DNA from: Opitutia bacterium | GTDB lineage: Bacteria > Verrucomicrobiota > Verrucomicrobiia > Opitutales > Coraliomargaritaceae | Direction of reading: 5' to 3' | DNA: 46,231 nt | Assembly: GCA_029252625.1 (NCBI GenBank) | Contig: JAQXBA010000001.1 | Coordinates: 1-46,231, forward strand | In this document: positions 35,981 through 44,958 of the stretch, piece after piece | How positions within the stretch are numbered: the first letter of the stretch is position 1 | How the letters are laid out: the number at the start of each line of letters is the position of its first letter | Program-made: the position numbers and the translations under genes | The notes under the pieces: generated by a model | The model's input: only the letters and a program-made list of their open reading frames with translations | Told to the model about the DNA's origin: nothing | Databases searched by the model: none

Positions 35981-37615
35981 ATGACTGGTCTGCGCTCACC
36001 TCGAAATATAGTAACGCTTAGTGTCGTCGTTGCGCTGCTGCTATTGAGCAGCGGCCTCGCCCATTTGGGCAAGCCATGGCTTTCGCTCGTGCCGAGCGGC
36101 GCCGCATTGCTGGTCGTATTTATTACGCGCAGTGCCTTGATCGGGCTGCTAGTCGGCGCAACATGCGGCGCCCTGTTGGTGACTAATGGAGCGCCGCTCG
36201 CCGCAGCTGAGCAGCTCGCATTACAACAGTTTTGGCCGATCTTTAGCTCTTCTTGGAAGCTGAGTGCGATTCTTTTTACCTTAATTTTAGGAGGCTTTGT
36301 TACCCTAGTCGAAGCGGGCGGTGGACTGCAAGGCTTGGTCAAAAGATTGCTCGGCTCTGGGCGAGCGCCGCACAAGCGCATGCAATTGACGGTGTTTGGA
36401 TTTGGCCTGTTGGTGTTTTTCGATGGCTTGGCAAACACGATGTTGATTGGCAGACTTTTGCGCTCGGCGGCAGATCGCTGTGGCGTGTCGCGGCAGAAGT
36501 TAGCCTATCTCGCCGATACCACCGGCTCCGCAGTCGCGTGCTTAGCTTTTATATCCACGTGGATCGCCTTTCAGCTATCGATGATCCACGAGGGGTTTGC
36601 ATTGGTGGGGCGTGAAGTCAGCGCTTACACCTACTTTTTTAAATCCCTGCCCTTTAATTATTATTGCTGGTTCGCACTGCTTTTGGCCTTGGTTTCCATT
36701 TTACGCGAGTTTAACCCAGGCTCGATGGCTAAGGCCGAACGTTTGGCGCGTACGATGCCGCGGCGCGATGCTCAAACGTCACCCATCCATGCGAATCATT
36801 GGGGCTTAGCGATTGTGCCGATCTTAGTCCTCACGTTCTCAATCCCATTGCTAACTTATGCGATTGGCGCGGAATCGCTGCTACCATTCAGCCTAAGCAA
36901 ATTCGCGCAGGCCTACGGACGCGCCGAGACTTATGTGCCGCAGATTCTCGTGGCCGCCAGCGTACTGGCCACCTTAGTTGCTGCCGCTGCGCTAATGAGG
37001 GCTGCGAAGACAGGCGCATGCTCGTCCGCGGGCACGGTCTTCCTCTCGGGCGTGCGTGAGATCGCAAAACCAACGATAGTACTGATTGCGGCTTGGATGT
37101 TGGGCGCAGTAATTAGTCAGCTAGGGACAGCGGATCATCTGAGTGCATTGCTAGAAGGGCGCATCTCGGCGGAATTTCTGCCCGCGATGATCTTCCTATT
37201 TGGCGCGGTGATCTCATTTTCCACCGGCACATCATGGGGCACGATGGGCGTGCTCATGCCGCTGGCGATCCCGGTCATATTTGCGATGACTGGAGAAAGT
37301 TCAGACGCAGAGCGCGATCGCACCGTCGCCGCTGCGATCGGTGCAGTCTTCAGTGGTGCGGTATTCGGCGATCACTGTAGTCCTTTTAGCGATACCACGA
37401 TTGTCGCATCGATCGCCTCAGGCGTTGAACCGCTGGATCATGTGCGCACGCAAATGCCGTTCGCGCTGATTGCTGCGCTGATCGCCCTCGTGCTCGGATT
37501 CTTGCCGACTGGCTTTGGTTTGCCCGCTTGGGCTGCACTTGCCCTTGGCGGCGCTTGCTTGGTATTGCTTCCAACTGTTTCTCGCAAATGCGACCAGACC
37601 TGTCCCCGCGACTAA
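35981..37615 (+). CDS. NhaC-family Na+/H+ antiporter
   Basis: This 544-residue integral membrane protein has 11 or more hydrophobic segments and the signature of the Na+/H+ antiporter NhaC family: GLLVFFDGLANTMLIGRLLR and TTGSAVACLAFISTWIAFQL in the first half, then a second repeat with FSTGTSWGTMGVLMPLAI and FGDHCSPFSDTTIVAS. These conserved motifs face the transport path in relatives. It would export Na+ in exchange for protons, suiting a marine bacterium, although related proteins carry amino acids and other substrates. It is transcribed towards gluQ. Confidence 0.88.
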   Translation: MTGLRSPRNIVTLSVVVALLLLSSGLAHLGKPWLSLVPSGAALLVVFITRSALIGLLVGATCGALLVTNGAPLAAAEQLALQQFWPIFSSSWKLSAILFTLILGGFVTLVEAGGGLQGLVKRLLGSGRAPHKRMQLTVFGFGLLVFFDGLANTMLIGRLLRSAADRCGVSRQKLAYLADTTGSAVACLAFISTWIAFQLSMIHEGFALVGREVSAYTYFFKSLPFNYYCWFALLLALVSILREFNPGSMAKAERLARTMPRRDAQTSPIHANHWGLAIVPILVLTFSIPLLTYAIGAESLLPFSLSKFAQAYGRAETYVPQILVAASVLATLVAAAALMRAAKTGACSSAGTVFLSGVREIAKPTIVLIAAWMLGAVISQLGTADHLSALLEGRISAEFLPAMIFLFGAVISFSTGTSWGTMGVLMPLAIPVIFAMTGESSDAERDRTVAAAIGAVFSGAVFGDHCSPFSDTTIVASIASGVEPLDHVRTQMPFALIAALIALVLGFLPTGFGLPAWAALALGGACLVLLPTVSRKCDQTCPRD

Positions 37616-37711
37616 TCGGGACGCAAGGATCAGCATAATGCACACCTCTGGTTTTTAGGCGACAGCTCCGAAGGCTTGCGCTCAGTCGACAAACTCCATT
37701 CAGTAATCCCT

Positions 37712-38578
37712 ATGACTACGTCCTATCGAGGCCGCATCGCACCGACTCCGACAGGGTATTTACACCTTGGCCATGCGCGCACCTTCTGGATCGCGATGGA
37801 GCGTGCCCGCGAGGCCGGCGGCACATTAATCTACCGCGATGAAGACATCGACCCCGACCGCTGCAAGCCGGAGTTTGCTGAAGCAGCCATTGAGGACCTG
37901 CACTGGTTCGGTTGTCAGTGGGACGAAGGTCCGGATATCGGCGGCCCCCTTGCCCCGTATTTGCAAAGCAAACGTATGCCACAGTTTCTTGCTGCATGGA
38001 AGCACCTCAAACAAGCTGGCTACATCTACCCCTGCGATCAATCGCGTAAAGATGTCGCTTGGGCCACTCAAGCACCGCACGGCGACGAAAAAGATCGCGA
38101 AGCGATTTACCCCGAACACCTGCGCCCGCCGATTGGCACTGGCAAAACCGCCAGTGAGCCAGGCGCGATCAACTGGCGCTTCCGTGTGCCAAGCAACCGG
38201 ACGATCGAATTTGACGATCTCAGCCTAGGCCCCTGCGCCTTCGAGTGCCTGCGTGACTTTGGTGATTTCCTCGTTTGGCGTAAAGATGGGCAACCCGCTT
38301 ACGAGCTCGCCGTGGTAGTCGATGACTCCGCGATGGCCATCACCGAAGTCGTGCGCGGAGAAGATTTACTGATCTCAACCGCCCGCCAATTGCTGATCTA
38401 CGAGGCCCTCGGCTTGACCGCGCCAGACTTTTACCACACCCCCTTGCTCTGCGACTCCAACGGTCAAAGACTCGCCAAGCGCCATCACTCGCTTAGCCTA
38501 CGTGAATTACGTGAAGCGGGTCAAACACCAGAAACACTACGAAAGTCAGATGACTGGTGGTCGGACTTGGAGGATTAA
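37712..38578 (+). CDS. gluQ: Glutamyl-Q tRNA(Asp) synthetase
   Basis: GluQ attaches glutamate to the queuosine base of tRNA(Asp). It is a truncated glutamyl-tRNA synthetase lacking the anticodon-binding domain. The 288-residue protein has the HIGH-like motif PTPTGYLHLGHART at residue 12, RDEDIDPDRC, VVDDSAMAITEVVRGEDLL, and the KMSKS counterpart RLAKRHHSLSLREL near the end. The zinc-binding Cys cluster of the E. coli enzyme (CxC...C) is not present: only one Cys is seen in YIYPCDQSRKD. The start at MTTSYRGRIAP fits the family. It lies 96 bases after the antiporter. Confidence 0.9.
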   Translation: MTTSYRGRIAPTPTGYLHLGHARTFWIAMERAREAGGTLIYRDEDIDPDRCKPEFAEAAIEDLHWFGCQWDEGPDIGGPLAPYLQSKRMPQFLAAWKHLKQAGYIYPCDQSRKDVAWATQAPHGDEKDREAIYPEHLRPPIGTGKTASEPGAINWRFRVPSNRTIEFDDLSLGPCAFECLRDFGDFLVWRKDGQPAYELAVVVDDSAMAITEVVRGEDLLISTARQLLIYEALGLTAPDFYHTPLLCDSNGQRLAKRHHSLSLRELREAGQTPETLRKSDDWWSDLED

Positions 38579-38588
38579 GAAGGAAGGG

Positions 38589-38655
38589 TTAACCGCGGAT
38601 TACGCGGATGTCACGGATCTGAATTATCCTGATAATCCACGTAATCCGCGGTTAA
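38589..38655. repeat. 21-bp inverted repeat after gluQ
   Basis: An arm at 38589-38609 beginning TTAACCGCGGATTACG is repeated in inverted orientation at 38635-38655 with one mismatch in 21, around a 25-base loop. There is no T-tract, so it looks like a palindromic repeat element rather than a terminator. Confidence 0.7.
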
Positions 38656-38696
38656 ATATTCTCAAAGTAGCGACTGACTTTACGTTAGGAGAAAGG

Positions 38697-38721
38697 ATCG
38701 CGGGATAAACCCGCTCGCTAC
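38697..38721. repeat. 25-bp dispersed hairpin repeat, copy 1
   Basis: The sequence from ATCGCGGGATAAACCCGC through GCTCGCTAC contains a GCGGG/CCCGC hairpin. Its inverted copy, with one mismatch in 25, lies at 42971-42995, and TTCGAA stands just outside both copies. Confidence 0.65.
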
Positions 38722-38757
38722 AATTTCGAAAATATGCGGCTTATTAGATTCACGTTC

Positions 38758-38777
38758 ATTAACGTCCATTAACGGTT
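38758..38777. repeat. ATTAACGTCC tandem repeat, copy before mscS
   Basis: Two 10-base units, ATTAACGTCC and ATTAACGGTT, are followed by a pyrimidine-rich leader with TTTCAGC-type words up to the MscS start. It is the same repeat as at 41292-41311, 41689-41738 and 44907-44936. Confidence 0.65.
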
Positions 38778-38827
38778 AAAAAATTTCAGCCTTCCCGCTT
38801 TTCCTGTTTTCAGCTTTTATCAACCGC

Positions 38828-39673
38828 ATGATCGACGAAGAAATACGGCAACTGGATGAATTAAAGAATAATCTAATGGTCTGGCTGGCCGAAAAAGGCG
38901 CGGGACTACTGGTCGCTATTATTATTATTGCCCTCGGGTTCTGGCTAGCCAAGCGCCTCGCCAATCTGATTATTAAGCTTTGTGACAAGCGCGGGATCGA
39001 CGTCACTCTTGCCCGCTTCTTCGCTGGGTTTTCAAAAATCGTCGTCGTCGTCTTTGCCACGATCATGGCACTGAGTAAGCTCAATGTCGAAATCACCCCC
39101 TTTATCGCCCTATTAGGTGCCAGCGCCTTCGGCCTCAGCCTCGCCGTCCAAGGGCCCGTCTCCAATTACGGAGCGGGCATCGTGCTGATCATTACCCGTC
39201 CCTTCAAAGTCGGCGACACCCTCACGCTGAACGGCCTCACTGGCCAAGTCGACTGTGTGAACTTGGGTAATATTCAACTCCTCAACGAAGACGAACAGCG
39301 TATCACCATCCCGAATCGCAACGTCCTCGGCGAAATTTTCACGAACTCTTACGACTATAGCATCATCGAAGCGGTCGTCGGTATCGACTACAAAACTGAT
39401 CCGGAAAATGCGATCAGCTGTATTACTGCGGCCATTCAAACCGTCGCAGACGTGGCACCAAATCGTGCCGCCGACGTCGGCATCGATGATTTTGGGGATT
39501 CCTCGATCAACATTGGCTACCGCGTCTGGGTGCCGACCAATTGCTATCACCGTACCCGCTACGCCGTGAACCTAGCCATCTTCCGCGCCCTCGAAACCGC
39601 CAACATTACCATCCCTTTCCCACAGCGCGATGTGCACCTGATCCAGCCGAAGGCCGAAGAAACTGAAGGTTAA
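38828..39673 (+). CDS. MscS family mechanosensitive ion channel
   Basis: This 281-residue small-conductance channel opens under membrane tension to release osmolytes. The three N-terminal helices include VAIIIIALGFWLAKRLA, FAGFSKIVVVVFATIMAL and the pore-lining TM3, FIALLGASAFGLSLAVQGPV, with the usual small-residue (Gly/Ala) spacing. The beta domain follows with RPFKVGDTLTLNGLTGQVDC and the C-terminal IPFPQRDVHL. It is closest in size to the short MscS type (about 280 residues). It is one of the most strongly supported calls. Confidence 0.93.
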   Translation: MIDEEIRQLDELKNNLMVWLAEKGAGLLVAIIIIALGFWLAKRLANLIIKLCDKRGIDVTLARFFAGFSKIVVVVFATIMALSKLNVEITPFIALLGASAFGLSLAVQGPVSNYGAGIVLIITRPFKVGDTLTLNGLTGQVDCVNLGNIQLLNEDEQRITIPNRNVLGEIFTNSYDYSIIEAVVGIDYKTDPENAISCITAAIQTVADVAPNRAADVGIDDFGDSSINIGYRVWVPTNCYHRTRYAVNLAIFRALETANITIPFPQRDVHLIQPKAEETEG

Positions 39674-39941
39674 ACCTTGTAAGGGCGAGGCTTGCCATGC
39701 CCGCAATGTAGAGGCAGCGCGGTTCGACGCGGTGATCCACCCTCCCGAAGTTGACTTAACAAAGGAGGGACCTCCTCAGTGCCTGATGCGTTCTACACCG
39801 AGATCCGCAATACACAGTCGATTCGGCGGGCGGGCCCAGGCTCGCCTCTAGGTCATTTTCCGGAATGGCTTCGGCAGTATTTCAGCTTTTCAGTTTTTTA
39901 GCATTTCAGCTTTTCCCAAAAAATGCCTTTCTTAGTGGCAT
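39674..39941. other. Intergenic region before cmk with palindromic and TTTCAGC repeats
   Basis: The first part carries facing CCCTCC and GGAGGG elements near 39750-39775, probably another dispersed repeat. The last 65 bases are pyrimidine-rich with TTTCAGC recurring (39886 onward) up to the cmk ATG. There is no coding frame. Confidence 0.4.
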
Positions 39942-40607
39942 ATGTCAGAAAGTTCCGGATTCAAAATTATCGCAGTTGATGGCGGCGCAGCCACGGGCAA
40001 GTCCTCGACCTCCCGCGCCATCGCCGAGCGACTCAAGCTAATGCACGTCGATACCGGCGCGCATTACCGCACGCTGACCTATGCGTTGCTCAATGCAGGA
40101 GCCGACTCGGCGGCACCGAACGCCATCCCTGCGCTACTTGAATCACTTCAGCTCGACACCACGATCCAGGGCCGCAGCGCACTGCTTAGTATCAACGGTC
40201 ATGTGCCTGCCGACGCCCAGATCCGCTCTCCCGAGGTCAATGCCAAGGTTTCCAAATTTGCCGCCCTCGAATCGGTCCGTGAATTTCTGTTCCAATACCA
40301 ACGCAGTCAAGCACAAGTCGCTCGCGATCTCGCCGAGTTTACTGGACTGATTATGGAAGGCCGCGACATCGGCTCGATCATTTTCCCCAATGCAGACTTC
40401 CGCTTTTTCCTATTTGCCGACGAAGCTACTCGTGCTGCACGCCGTTCGAACGACGGTCAGACCGACTCCATTGCCGAACGCGACAAGCGCGACAGCCAGC
40501 GCAAAACCGCGCCGCTAGTCTGCCCCGAAGGGGCCATCCGCGTCGATACCGGCCCGCTCCCACTGGAAAGCGTCGTCGAACACATTTGTGCAATCATTAC
40601 TGCCTAG
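39942..40607 (+). CDS. cmk: Cytidylate kinase
   Basis: Cmk phosphorylates CMP and dCMP with ATP. The 221-residue protein has a P-loop, VDGGAATGKSSTSR, at residues 12-25, MHVDTGAHYRTLTYAL (the CMP-binding side), and EGRDIGSIIFPNADFRFFLF with RDIG typical of the family. The LID arginines are in ATRAARRSNDG. The end overlaps the plsC upstream region but not plsC itself. The start follows an unusual AT-rich leader with TTTCAGC words. Confidence 0.93.
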   Translation: MSESSGFKIIAVDGGAATGKSSTSRAIAERLKLMHVDTGAHYRTLTYALLNAGADSAAPNAIPALLESLQLDTTIQGRSALLSINGHVPADAQIRSPEVNAKVSKFAALESVREFLFQYQRSQAQVARDLAEFTGLIMEGRDIGSIIFPNADFRFFLFADEATRAARRSNDGQTDSIAERDKRDSQRKTAPLVCPEGAIRVDTGPLPLESVVEHICAIITA

Positions 40608-40641
40608 TTTTTTAGCTATTATCCATTACTCATTCGATTTC

Positions 40642-41292
40642 ATGCCCAACACACGTCCACAAATCCCGCCCTTTTACGAATGCATTCGCGTCATCGCAGA
40701 CTGGTTTTTTAGCACGTTCTACGACTACTCTACTTCAGGAATGAACAGCGTGCCGCTGACAGGCAGTGCGATTTTTGCGGCTAACCACATCAGCTTCTAC
40801 GATCCACCTGCGATCGGCGCTCAAGTGCACCGTCCCTTCAATTACTTCGCTCGTGACACACTCTATAAAGGCTTGTTTGGCAAAGCACTGCTCAAGCTAG
40901 AGACGATCCCCGTGGCTCGCAACAACGCCGACGTCAAGTCACTCAAAGCGCTCTTTAAGGCGCTCAAAAAGAAGGGGGCAGTCGCAATGTATCCCGAAGG
41001 CACACGCTCGGCCGACGGCAAACTCGCCGAACCCAAGCCAGGCGCCGGCATGATTGCGTGCAAATCCAAGGCCATCGTGATCCCAACGCGCATCTTCGGC
41101 ACCTACGAAGCCTACGGCCGCAATCACAAGCTGCCGACTCTCGGCGGCTCAATCCACATCGCTTACGGCAAGCCAATGACCACCGCCGAAATCGACCCCG
41201 GCAAAGACCACCCCGAACGCTACCTAGAAGCCTCCCGCCGCATCATGGCCGAAATCGCCAAACTCGAGGCACCCAAAACCATTGTGATTTGA
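40642..41292 (+). CDS. plsC: 1-acyl-sn-glycerol-3-phosphate acyltransferase
   Basis: PlsC adds the second acyl chain to make phosphatidate for membrane lipids. The 216-residue protein has the four acyltransferase motifs: NHISFYDPPA (HX4D), KGLFGKALLKLETIPVARNN, MYPEGTRSADGKL and the later VIPTRIFGTYEAYG. The first 20 residues before the HX4D segment include a hydrophobic stretch (IRVIADWFFSTFYD), so it is probably membrane associated. I start it at MPNTRPQIPP; an earlier start overlaps cmk and reads as non-coding. It lies 34 bases after cmk. Confidence 0.9.
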   Translation: MPNTRPQIPPFYECIRVIADWFFSTFYDYSTSGMNSVPLTGSAIFAANHISFYDPPAIGAQVHRPFNYFARDTLYKGLFGKALLKLETIPVARNNADVKSLKALFKALKKKGAVAMYPEGTRSADGKLAEPKPGAGMIACKSKAIVIPTRIFGTYEAYGRNHKLPTLGGSIHIAYGKPMTTAEIDPGKDHPERYLEASRRIMAEIAKLEAPKTIVI

Positions 41293-41311
41293 ACGGTTAA
41301 TGGACGTTAAT
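41292..41311. repeat. ATTAACGTCC repeat, inverted copy at the GxxExxY start
   Basis: AACGGTTAATGGACGTTAAT is the reverse complement of two 10-base units. The start codon of the GxxExxY gene (ATG at 41300) lies inside this repeat. Confidence 0.65.
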
Positions 41312-41688
41312 CAGACAGAAGTATTAGTATTCAAAATTGTGGGAGCAGCTATGACTGTCCACAACACCATTGGACACGGACTTCGCGAGAAAACCTACGA
41401 ACGAGCACTTGTTGTTGAATTCCAACACCTAGGGATCAGCTACGATCAGCAGCACAGGCATCCAGTGCCTTATCGAAACGTAAAGGTCGACGAATACATT
41501 CCCGGCCTAGAGGTGGAAGATCTAATTGTCGTTGTACAAAGGTCGTCACACAGATTCATGATGACGACATCGGCCAAATCATCAACTACCTCAAGATCAC
41601 AGGTAAAAACACTGGTCTCATCTTAAATTTCAAACATCCAAAATTAGAGTGGCGCAAAGTCACCTATAACCCATCATCCCCGTCATAA
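41300..41688 (+). pseudogene. GxxExxY-family protein gene, frameshifted
   Basis: The first 78 residues show MTVHNTIGHGLREKTYERAL, the GxxExxY signature (GLREKTY), and YIPGLEVEDLIVV. GxxExxY proteins (TIGR04256, PDDEXK_3-like) are thought to be related to PD-(D/E)XK nucleases. After 41534 the frame should read VVDTKVV but one base appears to be missing. The second frame then continues TKVVTQIHDDDIGQIINYLK and ITGKNTGLILNFKHPKLEWR to a stop at 41686-41688. Restoring one A would give an intact protein of about 129 residues. The gene sits between inverted ATTAACGTCC-type repeats, suggesting mobility (inference). Confidence 0.8.
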
Positions 41689-41738
41689 ATTAACGTCCAT
41701 TAACGTCCATTAACGTCCATTAACGGTCATTAACGGTC
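41689..41738. repeat. Five-unit 10-bp tandem repeat before purM
   Basis: Three exact units of ATTAACGTCC and two of ATTAACGGTC run directly from the stop of the GxxExxY gene to 18 bases before the purM ATG. The ten-base period corresponds to about one helical turn. Confidence 0.8.
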
Positions 41739-41755
41739 AAAATACTTTTAATATC

Positions 41756-42952
<1,197 letters not shown>

Positions 42953-42970
42953 TTCGCCACTATTCGAATC

Positions 42971-42995
42971 GTAGCGAGCGGGTTTACCCCGCGAT
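42971..42995. repeat. 25-bp dispersed hairpin repeat, copy 2
   Basis: GTAGCGAGCGGGTTTACCCC followed by GCGAT is the inverted copy of the element at 38697-38721, with one mismatch. It lies 19 bases after purM and ends four bases before the next ATG, so it may also be a leader hairpin for that gene. Confidence 0.65.
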
Positions 42996-42998
42996 AAT

Positions 42999-43406
42999 AT
43001 GCACCCTCTCATTTCAGTCTTTCGGCATCTCACAAGATGCCTGCTTTTGCTCTGCTGCTGCTGGCTCCTCACCGGACCACAACTGCTGCTTCAGCTAGGC
43101 GCATGGAGTTGGATGGTGGCGAGCTACTCACAGGAAAGCAGCATCGAACAAGCCTTTGCCGAAACCTTTGGCGGCGACCGCCCCTGCGAACTGTGTAAGA
43201 TCATCACCGCAGTCGATACCGAGCAAGAATCCTCCAACCCTACTCAAAACACTAGCGAAACCAAGATCCTCAAGCTCATCATCGACCAAGCACCGCGCAT
43301 TACCTTCGCACCCACACATTTCATCGCTGCCCAACACAGCACGGTCGATCAAGCATCACCGCACCGGCACCTGGACGTGCCCACCCCGCCGCCGCGACTC
43401 GTTTAA
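42999..43406 (+). CDS. Small secreted protein with a CxxC motif and His-rich tail
   Basis: I do not recognise a named family. The 135-residue protein has a long hydrophobic N-terminus (CLLLLCCCWLLTGPQLLLQL), probably a signal or anchor. A Cys pair follows in RPCELCKIIT (C63, C66). The tail is His- and Pro-rich (HSTVDQASPHRHLDVPTPPP). Similar small proteins seem, from memory, to lie beside copper- or metal-related genes in this phylum. The next gene (outer-membrane channel-like, His/Met-rich) supports a metal role. It follows purM after the 25-bp hairpin repeat. Confidence 0.6.
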   Translation: MHPLISVFRHLTRCLLLLCCCWLLTGPQLLLQLGAWSWMVASYSQESSIEQAFAETFGGDRPCELCKIITAVDTEQESSNPTQNTSETKILKLIIDQAPRITFAPTHFIAAQHSTVDQASPHRHLDVPTPPPRLV

Positions 43407-43422
43407 CGAGCCTAGTTAAAAA

Positions 43423-43444
43423 GTAGAAGCGCTCTTGTCGCTTT
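43423..43444. repeat. GTAGAAGCG...GTCGCTTT dispersed repeat, short copy
   Basis: GTAGAAGCGCTCTTGTCGCT plus TT matches both arms of the inverted repeat at 44738-44802 except for a four-base gap. It lies between the CxxC protein and the channel-like gene. Confidence 0.6.
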
Positions 43445-43635
43445 GCAGGCGGAAGTCCGCGATCAAATCGTGGCGTCCGAGCTTGTGTCATGCTCTTGGA
43501 GGCTCCGGTCTCAAACATCCTAAGCCGAGAATAAAGGCCTGAGTAAACTCATACACCACGAAGAAGCCCTGCCTCACTTGGTATCCAACTTTCCCACATT
43601 CCCACATTCTAACATCGGCACAGCCGATCCTTTAA

Positions 43636-44730
43636 ATGAACATATTTATCAAACACATACTTCTTTTTTCGACACTCACTGCGGCCACCAGCGCCGCCTT
43701 CGCCGCGCCGTCATTCAGTTGCTGCCCGGCCGACGAAAACTACGTCGGCCGCCCCGACGACCATGCCCCGATCTCCGTGATGGGCGATCATACACATGCC
43801 AAAGGCGGTTGGATGATGTCCTACCGCTATATGCACATGGACATGGACGGCATGCGTAACGGCACTGAGCGCGTTTCTTCGCGCGATGTCTTCGCCGATG
43901 GCTACATGGTGGCACCAGAGTCGATGAGCATGAACATGCACATGGTCGGCTTCATGTGTGCACCTACCGACACACTCACGCTCATGCTAATGGCCAACTA
44001 CATTGAGACCGAGATGGATCACAATGTCTCCCCGATGAGCGCCGGTACGATCAACAACGGCAGCACCAAGTTCACCACCCAGACCAGAGGCCTCGGCGAC
44101 GTGAAAGTCGGCGGCCTCTACCGCTTCTATCTCGAAGAAAACCGCAAGGCGCACGCCGGACTTAGCCTGAGCCTGCCGACCGGCTCAATCGACGAAAAAG
44201 ACACAACCCCAGGCATGGGCGGCCCAGCTAACCGTCAACTACCCGCACCGATGCAACTCGGCTCCGGCACTGTCGATCTACTGCCGTCACTGACTTACGT
44301 GCAGCAGTTCGAACGTTGGTCCTATGGCGCACAAGCCAATGCCGTGATCCGCCTCGAAAGTGAGAACGACAACGGCTACCGCCTTGGCGACGTCTTTGGT
44401 GCGACCACATGGGCAGGCTACAACCTGAGCGAATGGGTCGGCATCAACACCGGCCTAAGCTACACCTACAGCAGCAAGCTCAAAGGCACACAGGATGACG
44501 TCAATCAAGGCCCTATGATGGGCAACGAAACCGTGACTACAGCTTACAACCACAATTACGGCGGCGAGCGGCTAGACGCTATCTTCGGGATTAATCTTTA
44601 TATGCCAACTGGGGCGCTCAAAGGCCAACGTGTTGCCATCGACCTCCGCATGCCCCTCTGGCAAGATCTGAATGGCTACCAACTTGAGACAGACTCTATC
44701 GTCACAATCGGCTGGCAAATGGCATTCTAG
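43636..44730 (+). CDS. Outer-membrane channel-like protein, His/Met-rich N-terminus
   Basis: This 364-residue exported protein has a signal peptide (ILLFSTLTAATSAAFA) and a long segment rich in His and Met: DHTHAKGGWMMSYRYMHMDM and ESMSMNMHMVGFMCAP. The rest alternates short strands of a beta-barrel, with family motifs of the phenol-degradation MetA/transporter group: RGLGDVKVGGLYRF, GLSLSLPTG and a final aromatic residue in GWQMAF, as expected for outer-membrane barrels. His/Met richness suggests copper or silver, either transported or sensed. It is preceded by the CxxC protein and followed by a terminator at 44805-44835, so the two probably form one transcript. Confidence 0.75.
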   Translation: MNIFIKHILLFSTLTAATSAAFAAPSFSCCPADENYVGRPDDHAPISVMGDHTHAKGGWMMSYRYMHMDMDGMRNGTERVSSRDVFADGYMVAPESMSMNMHMVGFMCAPTDTLTLMLMANYIETEMDHNVSPMSAGTINNGSTKFTTQTRGLGDVKVGGLYRFYLEENRKAHAGLSLSLPTGSIDEKDTTPGMGGPANRQLPAPMQLGSGTVDLLPSLTYVQQFERWSYGAQANAVIRLESENDNGYRLGDVFGATTWAGYNLSEWVGINTGLSYTYSSKLKGTQDDVNQGPMMGNETVTTAYNHNYGGERLDAIFGINLYMPTGALKGQRVAIDLRMPLWQDLNGYQLETDSIVTIGWQMAF

Positions 44731-44737
44731 GCACCGA

Positions 44738-44802
44738 TGTAGAAGCGACACTCTTGTCGCTTTCCCACACATCTAAAAAGCGACAAGAGTGTCGCTTCTA
44801 CA
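44738..44802. repeat. 26-bp perfect inverted repeat
   Basis: TGTAGAAGCGACACTCTTGT (full arm 44738-44763) is exactly inverted at 44777-44802, with a 13-base spacer. A partial third copy is at 43423-43444. It would form a strong hairpin in RNA. Confidence 0.85.
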
Positions 44803-44804
44803 CA

Positions 44805-44835
44805 ACGGGCGTCGTCCATTCGACGCCCGTTTTTT
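44805..44835 (+). terminator. Rho-independent terminator after the channel-like gene
   Basis: ACGGGCGTCG (44805-44814) pairs exactly with CGACGCCCGT (44821-44830) across a six-base loop, and is followed by a run of Ts. It comes directly after the 26-bp inverted repeat. Confidence 0.9.
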
Positions 44836-44906
44836 GGTGCATTAGAGGTAGCGCCCCTGAATAAAACCGCCCCACCGCGGTCATCAACCATTACCCATTA
44901 AAAAAG

Positions 44907-44936
44907 ATTAACGTTTATTAACGTCCATTAACGGTT
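44907..44936. repeat. ATTAACGTCC tandem repeat, copy before the binding-protein gene
   Basis: Three 10-base units are present, ATTAACGTTT, ATTAACGTCC and ATTAACGGTT, ending 22 bases before the start codon of the binding-protein gene. Confidence 0.65.
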
Positions 44937-44958
44937 CAACCTCTCAAATACCTCAGCC

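Noticed and set aside
41689-41738. Tandem 10-bp repeat as a CRISPR array
   Set aside because: The units are contiguous without spacers and there are no cas genes.
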